64,000 nt of DNA from Jiella flava (GTDB lineage Bacteria; Pseudomonadota; Alphaproteobacteria; Rhizobiales; Rhizobiaceae), in assembly GCF_017349315.1 (NCBI RefSeq), contig NZ_JAFMPP010000006.1:186001-250000 (forward strand), given 5' to 3'. A program made the translations under genes and the position numbers. Under the pieces are notes generated by a model. The model searched no databases and had not been told where the DNA came from. It saw nothing but the letters and a program-made list of their open reading frames with translations. This document shows, piece after piece, positions 19,382 through 28,751 of this stretch. The first letter of the stretch is position 1, and each line of letters starts with the position of its first letter.

Positions 19382-19890
19382 GCTACGTCCTTCGCCTGCT
19401 TGGCGCTCACGCCATCCCTGTCTTCATCCCCGTCTTCGGTGCCGCCGCCCTTTGTCTCGGTGGCCGCCACGGATGTCTTCGGCGCCTCACCCTCGGCGGC
19501 TGCGGTCTCGACCGGCCCGCTCTTTAGCGGCTCCATCTCCGGCGCCAGCGTCTCGGAGGCGCTCGGCACCTTCGGCTCCGGTGCCGCCGTCGCACTGTTC
19601 AACGAGGAGCGAATCTCATCGCCGATCGCCCGCATCGGGCTCATCGCCTCACGGATGGATTTGCGCGGATCGAGCGAGCGCATGTCGTTGATGCCCTGGC
19701 GAACATCGTCCAGCTCGGCTTCTTTCAAAGCATCGTCGAATTGACGGCGAAAGTCGCCCGCCATCGCCCGCAACTGACGCGTGACGCGGCCGAACGTCCG
19801 CAACATTCCAGGAAGATCCTTCGGGCCGACGACGACCACGAGGACGACCGCGATCACCAGAAGTTCGGACCAGCCGACATCGAACAGCAC
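19378..19890 (-). CDS. tatB: Sec-independent protein translocase TatB
   Basis: A 170-residue protein with one N-terminal membrane helix (about residues 5-22: GWSELLVIAVVLVVVVGPKDLP in two parts), the conserved GPK/DLP hinge and an amphipathic helix. The C-terminus is a variable acidic Pro/Ala/Glu region. It partners TatC in the signal-peptide receptor. It is coupled to tatC by a 4-base overlap and follows tatA after about 100 bases. Confidence 0.94.
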   Translation of the reverse strand: MLFDVGWSELLVIAVVLVVVVGPKDLPGMLRTFGRVTRQLRAMAGDFRRQFDDALKEAELDDVRQGINDMRSLDPRKSIREAMSPMRAIGDEIRSSLNSATAAPEPKVPSASETLAPEMEPLKSGPVETAAAEGEAPKTSVAATETKGGGTEDGDEDRDGVSAKQAKDVA

Positions 19891-19994
19891 AACTCAACCG
19901 CCTAAAGACGTCGCGGAGCGCCGAGGCGTTGCGACTTCGAGGAAACAATCGGAGCCGGAGCGAGCCGCTCCGGCCCGCACCTTTTACGCCGAAC

Positions 19995-20228
19995 TTAGCT
20001 CACCGTCTTCTCGGTTTTCACGTCGCGCGCGACGACGTCGCCTTCCTGGTGATCGAGCGAGCGCCGCTCGGCCGGCTTCGGCTCGGCTTCGTCGTCCGCC
20101 ATGCCCTTCTTGAAGTTCTTGATACCCTTCGCGACGTCGCCCATCAGTTCGGGAATCTTGCCGCGACCGAACAGGAGAAGCACCACGGCAAGAACGATGA
20201 GCCAGTGCCAAATGCTGAAGCTACCCAT
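19995..20228 (-). CDS. tatA: Sec-independent protein translocase TatA
   Basis: A 77-residue pore-forming Tat subunit. A short N-terminal membrane helix ([15 protein letters not shown]) is followed by the [17 protein letters not shown] hinge and amphipathic helix, then a charged tail. The FG and the basic residue after it are the family hallmarks. It is the first tat gene in the minus-strand operon and lies 45 bases after the ABC-ATPase gene. Confidence 0.96.
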   Translation of the reverse strand: MGSFSIWHWLIVLAVVLLLFGRGKIPELMGDVAKGIKNFKKGMADDEAEPKPAERRSLDHQEGDVVARDVKTEKTVS

Positions 20229-20273
20229 AACCTTAATCTCTCCCTCGAGCGCGTTGACCGCCTGAATCCTTAG

Positions 20274-21413
20274 CTAGCGATCCCCGGAGGCTTTTGCAAA
20301 CACGATAACGTCTTGCGGATCAATCGACACGACGACGTCCTGAAGATTTTCCGGCACCGATCCTGCCCGCATGCGGGAGCGCAGCGGCGCATCGAGCCCT
20401 TCGATCGCCACGGTCAAAAGGTCGACGCCCCCCAGGAAACGCCTGGCGACGATGCGCCCGAAGACGCCGTTCGGCCGCTCGTTCAGCCGCACCCCCGTGA
20501 GCCGTAGGGCGACGGTGAACAGGGTGCCGTCCGACAATGTCGTGTCCGCCACGGGCCCGAGCGGCGTGACGATCCGGCCGCCCAGCGCCTCGCCGTCGAT
20601 GAGATTGAGTTCGGAAAAGAAGCCGGCGGCGAAAAGATTGGCCGGTCGGCCATAGAGTTCAGCCGCGGTACCAACCTGCACCAATGCACCGTCCTTGATC
20701 AGCGCGATCCGATCGCCGAGGCGCATCGCCTCTTCGGCGTCATGGGTGACGATGATCGCCGTTGCCCGGCTTTCCCTCAGGATCTGCAGCGTGTCGGTGC
20801 GGACGACGTCCTTCAATCGGCTGTCGAGACCGGAAAAGGGCTCGTCCATCAACAGCACGGATGGCCGCGGCGTCAAAGCCCTGGCCAAGGCGATACGCTG
20901 CTGCTCGCCGCCCGACAGCATATGCGGATAGCTGTCGGCGATGTGATCGAGCCCCACCCGCGCCAGCGCCGACAACGCTTCACGCTTCGCCGCGCCGCCA
21001 TTCAACGCGCTCAGACCAAATCGCACATTGTCGAGAATCGTCATGTGCGGAAACAGGGCAAAGTCCTGAAACATTAACCCGATGCCCCGGCGTTCCGGCG
21101 CCACGAAGCGTGTCGGTCCGGCGATCTCGCGGCCATTCAGAAGCAGCCGCCCCCCGGTCTGCCGCTCGATCCCCGCCGCGATCCGCAACATCGTCGTCTT
21201 GCCGGAGCCGGAGGGACCGAGCAGACAGAGCACCTCGCCGGGCGCGGCTTCGAGCGTGATGCCTTTCAGGATCGCCGTACCGTCCACCGAATGGCTGACA
21301 TCGTCGAAGCGAAGGCTCGCAGCAAAGCTGACGCCGGCGCGGGTGCGGGCCCGCGCGGCGTCGCCGGATGCCGATACTGGAAGTGCCGTTGCGCGCACAA
21401 ATCGCCCGATCAT
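20274..21413 (-). CDS. ABC-transporter ATP-binding protein, FbpC/PotA type, orphan
   Basis: A 379-residue nucleotide-binding subunit. It has Walker A GPSGSGKTT near residues 69-77, a Q-loop in FQDFALFPHM, the signature LSGGEQQR, Walker B LLMDEP, and the H-loop in VTHDAEEA. A C-terminal TOBE-like regulatory region covers about residues 280-375. The closest type by motif is the iron(III)/polyamine/sulfate importer ATPase class. No permease or binding-protein gene is nearby, so the substrate is unknown. It occupies the place between nagZ and tatA where many Rhizobiales carry scpA and scpB. The first 30 residues are not conserved, so the start is uncertain. Confidence 0.85.
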   Translation of the reverse strand: MIGRFVRATALPVSASGDAARARTRAGVSFAASLRFDDVSHSVDGTAILKGITLEAAPGEVLCLLGPSGSGKTTMLRIAAGIERQTGGRLLLNGREIAGPTRFVAPERRGIGLMFQDFALFPHMTILDNVRFGLSALNGGAAKREALSALARVGLDHIADSYPHMLSGGEQQRIALARALTPRPSVLLMDEPFSGLDSRLKDVVRTDTLQILRESRATAIIVTHDAEEAMRLGDRIALIKDGALVQVGTAAELYGRPANLFAAGFFSELNLIDGEALGGRIVTPLGPVADTTLSDGTLFTVALRLTGVRLNERPNGVFGRIVARRFLGGVDLLTVAIEGLDAPLRSRMRAGSVPENLQDVVVSIDPQDVIVFAKASGDR

Positions 21414-21548
21414 TGCAGCGATGACGACGCCGTTGCCGCCGGGGCCGCGCTTTCGCCATCGCCTGTCGAAACAAGACGCGGACGGGGTCGCCCCGCCTCG
21501 CCGGGCGTTTGCCTAGCGTCTTGCCCGCTCAGACGCAACCGGAAGCGG

Positions 21549-22571
21549 TCAGGCCACCTGCGCCATCAGATCCTGATATTCGGCCCGCATAGCCTCGATC
21601 GAAGCCGCTTCACCGCCCCGACCGATGATCGCCTCGCAGGCATCGGCGCGGCGCTGCGCATCGCCGTGCAACGGCTGAGCAGCCGCGGCGACGCGCCGCA
21701 TCTCCTCCATGTCGCCATTGCAATGGAGCAGCAGGTCGCAGCCCGCCATCAGTGCCTGGGCCGAGAGGTCATAAAGGTCGCCGGACAGCGCCTTCATCGA
21801 GATGTCGTCGCTCATCAACAGACCGTCAAAGCCGATCTCCTCGCGAATGACCGAGGAAATCACGATCGGCGACAGGGTCGCCGGGCGCACCGGATCGATG
21901 TCGGTGTAGAGGATGTGCGCGGTCATCGCCGCCGGCAGCGTGTTGAGCGAGCGGAACGGCGCGAAATCGCTGACGGCGAGCGCGGCGCGGGATGTGTGAA
22001 CGCGCGGCAACTCCAGATGACTGTCGGCATCGCCACGGCCATGGCCGGGAATGTGTTTTATCACCGGCAGAACGCCGCCCGCCATCGCGCCATCGGCCAC
22101 TGCCCGACCAAGGGTTGCCACCGTATCGGGATTGAGACCATAGGCCCGCTCGCCAATCACCGAATGGGCGCCTTCGACGGGCACGTCGAGGCAGGGCACG
22201 CAATCGGCGTTAAAGCCGAAGGCGGCGACATCCGCCGCCAGCAGCCGCCCCTGCAGCCACGCCGCGCGCTCACCGGCCTGCCGATCCAGGGAAAACAACC
22301 GGCCGATGCTGGCCGGCGTCGGATAGGCCGGCGCGAGCGGCGGACGCAGCCGCATGACGCGTCCGCCCTCCTGATCGACGAAAACCGGCGTCGTATCGCG
22401 GCCACCGGCCTCCTTCATGGCAGCGACGAGGTCGCTCACCTGGGCCTGCGAGTCGATGTTGCGGGCAAAGAGAATAAAGCCCCAGGGCCGCTCACCGGCG
22501 AAGAAGTCCCGCTCCTCGCGCGACAGGCTGAGGCCCGCCGCCCCCGCGATCCAGGCTTTCGACCCACCCAT
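21549..22571 (-). CDS. nagZ: Beta-N-acetylhexosaminidase NagZ (GH3)
   Basis: A 340-residue cytoplasmic enzyme that removes GlcNAc from 1,6-anhydro-muropeptides during wall recycling. The NagZ signature KHIPGHGRGDADSH, with the catalytic His, lies near residue 171, and the nucleophile Asp is in LLMSDDISMKA near residue 258. VDQEGGRVMRL is also typical. I chose the ATG at 22571 (MGGSKAWIAG) because GGAG lies 9 bases upstream. The open frame reaches 22754, but that extension is translated from the repeat element copy B. It follows the SPOR gene, from which it is separated by that repeat. Confidence 0.94.
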   Translation of the reverse strand: MGGSKAWIAGAAGLSLSREERDFFAGERPWGFILFARNIDSQAQVSDLVAAMKEAGGRDTTPVFVDQEGGRVMRLRPPLAPAYPTPASIGRLFSLDRQAGERAAWLQGRLLAADVAAFGFNADCVPCLDVPVEGAHSVIGERAYGLNPDTVATLGRAVADGAMAGGVLPVIKHIPGHGRGDADSHLELPRVHTSRAALAVSDFAPFRSLNTLPAAMTAHILYTDIDPVRPATLSPIVISSVIREEIGFDGLLMSDDISMKALSGDLYDLSAQALMAGCDLLLHCNGDMEEMRRVAAAAQPLHGDAQRRADACEAIIGRGGEAASIEAMRAEYQDLMAQVA

Positions 22572-22707
22572 TGTGCTTATCTCCGCAGTCCCGCGCGAAG
22601 CGCCGGGCGCAGACCTTTCGCCCGCCCGGCGCAATCGCTCGATCGATGAAGGATCGGCGGCACGCTCCATCATGCCACCCAGAAAGATTGCCGCGCCGCC
22701 ACCTACC

Positions 22708-22810
22708 GCATCGGCCCGAAAATCGGAATCGATTTTCGGCAAAGCACGATGCACCGATTCAAAGGCTTAGAGCGACCTTTCTGCGTCCGATCGGAAGCAG
22801 AACGGTCTAG
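22708..22810 (+). repeat. RIME1-like palindromic repeat, copy B (full length)
   Basis: About 103 bases. The first palindrome, CCGAAAATCG-GAAT-CGATTTTCGG, has 10-bp arms. A spacer follows with GCACGATGC, ATTCAAAGG and AGAGCGACC, and then a second, weaker palindrome around CGTCCGATCGGAAGC. The right end (GGTCTAG) holds the TAG stop codon of the SPOR gene on the minus strand. It lies between the SPOR gene and nagZ, within a co-directional series. Confidence 0.85.
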
Positions 22811-24945
22811 CGTGCGACGAAGCAGCTCCCGCCGGCGGATTTCAGATCGCCGCAAAGCGTGTTGCCCTCGCCTCTGGAGCCGACCGGAACGCGGACCCGG
22901 TAATAGGTGCCCTTGCCCGGAATGTCAGCGGACTGAATGACAACATCGTGGCCGGCAATCACGCTGCTATAGCGCCGCGACAGATTGCGCTGGGAGGCCT
23001 CGGCCGCTTCACGCGAGGGCTGCGAGGAAATCTGGACGTAATAGCCGTCCGGCGTCGGGATCTGGGCCGTCGGCGCCGGAGCCGGCGTCGAGCCCGCAGC
23101 CGGCGTCTGCGGCTGAGCCGCAAGGGCCGCCGTCTGGATCCGATCGGTTGCGGCAGGCGTCGTCGGGACTGTTGCCGATGCCATCACCATCGACGCGCCG
23201 CTGCCGGATGGCGAGGGACGCAGCGTCGGGATCGGCACATTCGGTGCCGGGGTCCCGATCGGCATCAGATCGGTGCCGGCGGTCTGGGTCGCGGCCGCCG
23301 GCGCGGCGGCGCCCTCACCCTGCTTCGCCTCGCCGGTCGGCATGACCGCCGGATCGGTCGACGGATCGAGATTGACCGGCTTCGAGGCGGCTTCGATCAG
23401 CGGGCCCCGCGGTGCATCGACATTGTCTTGCGCGTTCGCCACCACCAGCGTTCCATCCGGGCGCACCGAATAGGTCTTTGCCTGGCGCGGCGAGAGAACT
23501 GCAATCGGCGAGGCCGCGCTGACGGCATCGGCGGTCTTGGCCGTCTCGGCGGCATTGGCGGGCGTGACGCCCAACTCGACGCCCGGCAGGTTCGACAGGC
23601 TGTCGTCTTGGCCGGTCGGCAAGGCGATCGGCGTCTCCGACGTGTTGACGAGCTGCTTTTGCTCCGGCGTCACGATCGCGTCGCTGCTCGCCACCCGCGA
23701 ATAGACAACCTTGTTCTGGTTCGGAATTTCACGGCCGCCCGGATTCTCCGGCTTGACCTTCACCGGATTGGGATCGGCCTTGACGATCAGCACGCTGCCG
23801 TCGCCGACCACGCCCGATCCGCCGCCGAGAAGAACGTAGGCACCACCGGCGACCACCATCAAAGCGATGGCACCGAGCCCCGCGCCGACCAGCGCGCTGC
23901 TGCCGAGGCGACCGCGCGCCGCCACAGCCGGCGTCGGGCGAAACACCTGTTCACCTTCCGGAAAATCCTCGGGTGCGTAGCCGGCGGCGTGATCGATGTC
24001 CTCCTGGCCAGGCGCGGCTGCATAGTCCTGCCACTCGTCTTCGGCCGGCCCCTCGCCGACGACCTCTTCGGCGGCGAACGGACTGACGGCCGGCGCTTCC
24101 TGCTTGATCGCCGCAAGCTCGCTAGCGATCAGCTCGTCGAAATCGTCAAAGACCCGATTTTGCGGCTGATGCTCGGCGCTGACCGCCTGGCGATCGGGCG
24201 CGAAGGCTTCGGCCTGATAGATCGTCGACTGCCGGGGGTTGGCGGGTGCTGACAAGCCGCGCAACGCTTCCTCGAACTCGGCGTCGAAACTGACCGGACC
24301 AGACTTCGCACCAGAGGTTGCCGTAGTCGCAGCGGCGGCCGCTGGCGCAGCGGCTGCGACAAAGGCTGCGGCCGCCGGGGCAGAAGAGGCGCGTTCGCTG
24401 CGGTCGGCGGCGTGTGAGTGAGAAACAGCGGGGGCGGCTTCGGCCGCATCTTGCCAAACGTCATCGCCCGCGCCCATCTCGGTCTCTCCGACCGTGGACA
24501 TCGCGGCGACGGACTCATCCGCCGGCTGCGCGGCCGATGCCTCGTTGTTCCGATCGTCTTCGGCGACAACGTCATCAATGGCGAAGGTCACGCCAGCAGC
24601 GGCCGTTTCGAGCGCGGCGGACAGCGCCTCGCTCAGCGAAGCTTCGTCGAAGGCTGCGGCACCGCCAAACGCATCAGCCGCATCGTCGTCATGCTCAGCG
24701 CTTTTGGCGATCGCATCGTGGGCAACCGGCTGCGAAACACCCCCCGCCTGAGACGCGACAGCATCGTCAGCAATCGACTTCGATTGAAGACCGTCAGAAT
24801 TCGACGGAGAAAACTGCGCCAATCCGGCGCGCGCACGCAGCGGCTCTTCCAGAATCCGTGCCAGCTCTTCGAACGGGTCGTCCAGCTCGTCGTCGAACGC
24901 CTGACCGCCCGTGCGGGCGGTACCGGTCAGGTCCCCCATCGCCAT
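22807..24945 (-). CDS. SPOR-domain membrane protein, probable FtsN equivalent
   Basis: About 712 residues. A long acidic, Ala/Glu-rich cytoplasmic region (1 to about 350) is followed by one membrane helix near 352-375 (GAGLGAIALMVVAGGAYVLL), a long Pro/Ala-rich periplasmic linker and a C-terminal SPOR domain from about 635 (DGYYVQISSQPSREAAEAS). SPOR domains bind denuded septal glycan. The architecture and the argS-SPOR-nagZ synteny match FtsN-like division proteins of alphaproteobacteria, an inference. Several in-frame starts exist; I prefer the ATG at 24945, which has AAGG upstream. The stop codon lies at the edge of repeat copy B, so the C-terminus (SCFVAR) may have been set by its insertion. 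Confidence 0.85.
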   Translation of the reverse strand: MAMGDLTGTARTGGQAFDDELDDPFEELARILEEPLRARAGLAQFSPSNSDGLQSKSIADDAVASQAGGVSQPVAHDAIAKSAEHDDDAADAFGGAAAFDEASLSEALSAALETAAAGVTFAIDDVVAEDDRNNEASAAQPADESVAAMSTVGETEMGAGDDVWQDAAEAAPAVSHSHAADRSERASSAPAAAAFVAAAAPAAAAATTATSGAKSGPVSFDAEFEEALRGLSAPANPRQSTIYQAEAFAPDRQAVSAEHQPQNRVFDDFDELIASELAAIKQEAPAVSPFAAEEVVGEGPAEDEWQDYAAAPGQEDIDHAAGYAPEDFPEGEQVFRPTPAVAARGRLGSSALVGAGLGAIALMVVAGGAYVLLGGGSGVVGDGSVLIVKADPNPVKVKPENPGGREIPNQNKVVYSRVASSDAIVTPEQKQLVNTSETPIALPTGQDDSLSNLPGVELGVTPANAAETAKTADAVSAASPIAVLSPRQAKTYSVRPDGTLVVANAQDNVDAPRGPLIEAASKPVNLDPSTDPAVMPTGEAKQGEGAAAPAAATQTAGTDLMPIGTPAPNVPIPTLRPSPSGSGASMVMASATVPTTPAATDRIQTAALAAQPQTPAAGSTPAPAPTAQIPTPDGYYVQISSQPSREAAEASQRNLSRRYSSVIAGHDVVIQSADIPGKGTYYRVRVPVGSRGEGNTLCGDLKSAGGSCFVAR

Positions 24946-25030
24946 ACAACACCCCGCCTTTCCCCTCATGGAGACCTGAGTCTCCACAAAATTGATCATT
25001 AGGCGAGGAAATTGGCCAAAGCGTGATGAC

Positions 25031-26776
25031 CTAACGCATTTCTTCCGGCGCATTGGCGCCGATCAGATCGAGACCGATGAAAAGCACGGTCGCGACAGCT
25101 TTGACGAGTCCAAGCCTCGCTATGGACAGTTTTGGCTCAGCTTGGTTAACAAAGCGTAACTGCGGCAAGTCTTTACCGCGGTTGTATTGCGCATGGAAGT
25201 CGGCCGCGAGGTCATTGAGATAGAACGCCAGCCGGTGTGGTTCCTTGGCATCGGCGGCCTGGCCGATCAGCCGCGGAAACTCCGCAAGCTTACGCAACAG
25301 ACCGAGCTCGCCGACATCCTCAAGCCCGCCCAGCATCGCGACATCGGCCGCAGCAAAATCTGGCAGATCGATGCCCGCCTCGGCCGCCTGACGGAAGATC
25401 GCCGCGGCCCGGGCGTGGGCGTATTGAACGTAAAAGACCGGATTGTCCTTGGACTGCTCGGTGACCTTCTGGAAGTCGAAATCGAGCGGCGCGTCGCTTT
25501 TGCGGTAAAGCATCATGAACCGCACCGGGTCACGACCAACCTCCTCGACCACCTCGGCCAGGGTGACGAAATCGCCGGAGCGCTTCGACATCTTCACCGG
25601 TTCGCCATTGCGGTAGAGCTTGACGAGCTGGCAGAGGACGCAGTCGGCCACCGCCGCACCGCCGGAAATCGCCCGCGCCACGGCTTCCAAGCGCTTCACA
25701 TAGCCGCCATGGTCAGCGCCGAGCACATAGACCATCTCGGCAAAGCCACGCTCGAACTTGTCTTTGAAATAAGCAACATCGGCGGCGAAATAGGTGTAGG
25801 CGCCGTTCGACTTGACGAGCGGCCGGTCCTGGTCGTCGCCGACATCGCTCGAGCGCAGCAAGGTCTGCTCGCGATCCTCCCAATCCTCCGGCGTCTGGCC
25901 CTTCGGCGGCGGCAGCGTGCCCTGATAGATAAAGCCCTTGGCCGTCAGATCGGCGATCGTGGCGGCGATCTTGCCGCCCTCGCCGGCATGCAGCGTGCGT
26001 TCGGAAAAGAACACGTCATGTTCAACGCCAAGCGTCTGCAGATCCGTCCGGATCATCGCCATCATCGCGTCGATCGCGCGGTCGCGGACGATCGGCAGCC
26101 ACTCGGCTTCGTCCTTGCCGACGAGACGATCGCCGAACTCGGCCGCCAAGGCCTCGCCGACCGGCTTCAGATAGTCGCCGGGATAAAGACCCGCAGGGAT
26201 TTCGCCGATCGCCTGACCAAGCGCCTCGCGGTAGCGCAGAAAGGCCGAACGGGCGAGGACGTTCACCTGCTCACCGGCGTCGTTGATGTAGTATTCCTTG
26301 GTGACGTCATTGCCGGCGAAGGCGAGCAGCCGGGCAATCACGTCGCCGACGACGGCGCCGCGCGTATGGCCGACATGCATCGGGCCGGTCGGATTGGCCG
26401 AGACATATTCGACATTGATTTTGCGCCCCGTCGGCGCGCCCCGGCCGTAATCGGCGCCGGCATTCAATAAGCCGGCGAGGTGGCGCGTCCAGAAGGCGGG
26501 CGTCAGCGTCAGATTGATGAAGCCAGGCCCGGCGATTGCGACGGTCTGAACATCCCCGTCATCGCCAAGCGTCGCCGCGATCTTCTCGGCCAGGTCGCGC
26601 GGCTTCATCCCCAGGCCCTTAGCGAGAACCATCGCCGCGTTGGTCGCAAGATCGCCATGGGCCGCATCGCGTGGCGGCTCAACGGTCACGCGAGACAGAT
26701 CAACCTCTTCACCAGCGGAAACAATTGGTTCAACCGCTTTCTTGACCCGATCTTCGAAGTCGGCAAAGACGTTCAT
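25031..26776 (-). CDS. argS: Arginyl-tRNA synthetase
   Basis: A 581-residue class I synthetase. The HIGH-type motif is HVGH in [18 protein letters not shown] (about residue 125), and a KMSKS-type motif appears as [10 protein letters not shown]. The N-terminal Add1-like domain and C-terminal all-helical anticodon domain fit the family. I chose the ATG at 26776 because AAGGA lies 7 bases upstream; the ATG at 26782 would leave almost no spacing. It is located between dgt and the SPOR gene, as in many rhizobia. Confidence 0.97.
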   Translation of the reverse strand: MNVFADFEDRVKKAVEPIVSAGEEVDLSRVTVEPPRDAAHGDLATNAAMVLAKGLGMKPRDLAEKIAATLGDDGDVQTVAIAGPGFINLTLTPAFWTRHLAGLLNAGADYGRGAPTGRKINVEYVSANPTGPMHVGHTRGAVVGDVIARLLAFAGNDVTKEYYINDAGEQVNVLARSAFLRYREALGQAIGEIPAGLYPGDYLKPVGEALAAEFGDRLVGKDEAEWLPIVRDRAIDAMMAMIRTDLQTLGVEHDVFFSERTLHAGEGGKIAATIADLTAKGFIYQGTLPPPKGQTPEDWEDREQTLLRSSDVGDDQDRPLVKSNGAYTYFAADVAYFKDKFERGFAEMVYVLGADHGGYVKRLEAVARAISGGAAVADCVLCQLVKLYRNGEPVKMSKRSGDFVTLAEVVEEVGRDPVRFMMLYRKSDAPLDFDFQKVTEQSKDNPVFYVQYAHARAAAIFRQAAEAGIDLPDFAAADVAMLGGLEDVGELGLLRKLAEFPRLIGQAADAKEPHRLAFYLNDLAADFHAQYNRGKDLPQLRFVNQAEPKLSIARLGLVKAVATVLFIGLDLIGANAPEEMR

Positions 26777-26944
26777 TCTCATTTCCTTTTCAGGGATCGA
26801 CCTGCGACGCCCCTACGGCTCCGATCCGAACCGCTCGCGTCGATCCGGCGCGCACGCCCTGCTGAGACATCCCGGCGAACCCGCCTTCAGGCACGCCCGT
26901 CCGAAATCCAGATGTCGTGGCGCCTCTCAATTCGAGCCCGGCGG

Positions 26945-28162
26945 CTAGCGCAATTGCGGCACCGCGTCAAACAGACGCTGATATTCGGCGATGGCGTAGG
27001 TGTCGGTCATGCCGGAGAGATAGTCGGCAATCCGCCGCGCCAGCTTGTCGTCGGCGAGATCGCCAACGCCCAATGCCCAGTCGCGGGGCATCAGCTCCGG
27101 CCGCTCGACGAACCGGTCGAACAGCGCCTCCACCACCCGCTCGGCCTCGCACATCACCCGCATCACGCTTTCGCAGCGATAGACCTTACGGAAAAGGAAA
27201 TGCCGGGTTTGCGTCACCGCCCTCTCCATCGTCTCGGAAAAGCGCACCAACTGCCGGCCGGCATCGCGCACCGCGTCGGCGCTTTGCGGGGCTGCGCGCT
27301 CCAGCTCGGCATTGGTGGTGCCGATGACGTCCTCGACGAGGCGGGTGATATGGCGGCGCATGATTTCGTGCACCGTGCGCGAATGATCGAGCCCGGGATA
27401 GCGCTCGCGCACGTCGCGAAAGATCGAGCCGGCCAGGTCCAGCTCTTCGATATCGCAAAGGTTGATCAGACCGGCCCGCAGGCCGTCGTCGAGATCGTGA
27501 GTGTTGTAGGCGATATCATCGGAGATCGCGGCACATTGCGCCTCGAGATCGGCGAAGCGATCGAGCCCGAGCGGAAAAGACGCGTCGAAATCGAGGATCG
27601 GGCGCGGCACCGGATGGGACTTGGCGGCGTTCGGCCCGGTTAGCGGACCATTGTGCTTGACGAGACCTTCCAGCGTCTCGAAGGCGAGGTTGAGGCCGTC
27701 GAAATCGGCATAGCGCGATTCCAGCGTGGTGACGATGCGCAGCGACTGGGCGTTGTGCTCGAAGCCGCCATAGGCCTGCATGCGGCGGTCGAGAGCCCGC
27801 TCGCCGGCATGGCCGAAGGGGGTATGGCCGAAATCATGAACCAGCGCGACCGCCTCGGTCAGATCCTCGTCCAGCCGAAATGCCCGCGCCAGGGCCCGGG
27901 CGATTTGCGAGACCTCGATCGTGTGAGTCAGCCGGGTGCGAAAGTGATCACCCTCGTACGGCACGAAAACTTGTGTCTTATGCTTGAGGCGGCGAAAGGC
28001 GGCGGAATGGACGATCCGATCGCGGTCCCGTTGAAACGGCGTCCGGGTCGGGCTGTCCGACTCTGGCACCACACGGCCGCGCGAGACACCGGGCTGTTCA
28101 GCGTAGGCCGCCCGCCCGATCTGTCCGCACCCGGTTTGGAACGCCTGCGCGGTCCCGCCCAT
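26945..28162 (-). CDS. dgt: dGTP triphosphohydrolase-like protein (HD domain)
   Basis: A 405-residue HD-superfamily protein of the dGTPase type 2 subfamily, which hydrolyses dNTPs to deoxynucleoside and triphosphate. Visible motifs are [11 protein letters not shown], the first metal His in [14 protein letters not shown] in [16 protein letters not shown] and the later [11 protein letters not shown] chose the ATG at 28162 ([11 protein letters not shown]), which has an AGGGAGG Shine-Dalgarno about 11 bases upstream; further upstream in-frame codons lie inside repeat copy C. It lies upstream of argS on the same strand and is divergent from erpA. Confidence 0.9.
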   Translation of the reverse strand: MGGTAQAFQTGCGQIGRAAYAEQPGVSRGRVVPESDSPTRTPFQRDRDRIVHSAAFRRLKHKTQVFVPYEGDHFRTRLTHTIEVSQIARALARAFRLDEDLTEAVALVHDFGHTPFGHAGERALDRRMQAYGGFEHNAQSLRIVTTLESRYADFDGLNLAFETLEGLVKHNGPLTGPNAAKSHPVPRPILDFDASFPLGLDRFADLEAQCAAISDDIAYNTHDLDDGLRAGLINLCDIEELDLAGSIFRDVRERYPGLDHSRTVHEIMRRHITRLVEDVIGTTNAELERAAPQSADAVRDAGRQLVRFSETMERAVTQTRHFLFRKVYRCESVMRVMCEAERVVEALFDRFVERPELMPRDWALGVGDLADDKLARRIADYLSGMTDTYAIAEYQRLFDAVPQLR

Positions 28163-28200
28163 GGATCGACGCCTCCCTGTCCGTCTCGTCGGCTGTCGGT

Positions 28201-28302
28201 CTCGCGTGCCGTGCATCCGGCGGGACGCACCAAGGACACGCACTGTTATTGAGTCTGCGCATCGGGCTTGCCGAAAATCGATTCCGATTTTTGGGCCGAT
28301 AC
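28201..28302 (-). repeat. RIME1-like palindromic repeat, copy C (full length, diverged)
   Basis: The minus strand shows GGCCCAAAAATCGGAAT then CGATTTTCGGCAAGCCCGATGC, a spacer of the same length as in copy B, and the second palindrome around GCGTCCCGCCGGATGCACGG. The copy occupies most of the divergent dgt-erpA promoter region, and its end lies about 40 bases from the dgt start codon. Confidence 0.72.
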
Positions 28303-28396
28303 TGTAGCAATTGACCGGCCACCTCTGCGTCCATAACTAATGGACCGGACGCAAACAAGGAGCGGCGCAAGGCAGAGATGCCGCGTCGTCGATCAG

Positions 28397-28738
28397 ATGA
28401 GCGAGACAGTTGCCCAGCCTGTCACCCTTTCGACCAGCGCCGTCAAGCGCATCTCGTCGATCCTGGCGAAGAGCGACGGGCACCCCAGCCTGCGGATTTC
28501 CGTCGAAGGCGGCGGCTGCTCGGGCTTTTCCTACAAATATGATCTCACCGAAGCCCGTGAAGACGACGACCTCGTCATCGAAACCGACGGCGCCCGGGTG
28601 CTCGTCGATCCGGTCTCCCTGGTCTATCTCGAAGGATCGGTGGTCGATTTCGTCGACGATCTGATGGGGCAATCGTTCCAGATCCGCAATCCCAACGCCG
28701 TCGCCTCCTGCGGCTGCGGCACGAGCTTTTCGATCTGA
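28397..28738 (+). CDS. erpA: Iron-sulfur cluster insertion protein ErpA (A-type carrier)
   Basis: A 113-residue A-type carrier that delivers Fe-S clusters to apo-enzymes. The three cluster ligands are visible: C41 in GGGCSGF, and C105 and C107 in ASCGCG near the C-terminus. I chose the ATG at 28397 because the conserved fold starts right after it; the upstream in-frame ATG lies in unconserved sequence. xthA follows after 13 bases, and dgt is divergent, the same order as in other rhizobia. IlvD, encoded downstream, is an example of a protein that needs an Fe-S cluster. Confidence 0.95.
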   Translation: MSETVAQPVTLSTSAVKRISSILAKSDGHPSLRISVEGGGCSGFSYKYDLTEAREDDDLVIETDGARVLVDPVSLVYLEGSVVDFVDDLMGQSFQIRNPNAVASCGCGTSFSI

Positions 28739-28751
28739 GACGAAACCTGCC

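Noticed and set aside
22948-24252. 434-codon plus-strand frame opposite the SPOR gene
   Set aside because: Arg-rich antisense frame; the minus strand encodes a membrane helix and a SPOR domain.
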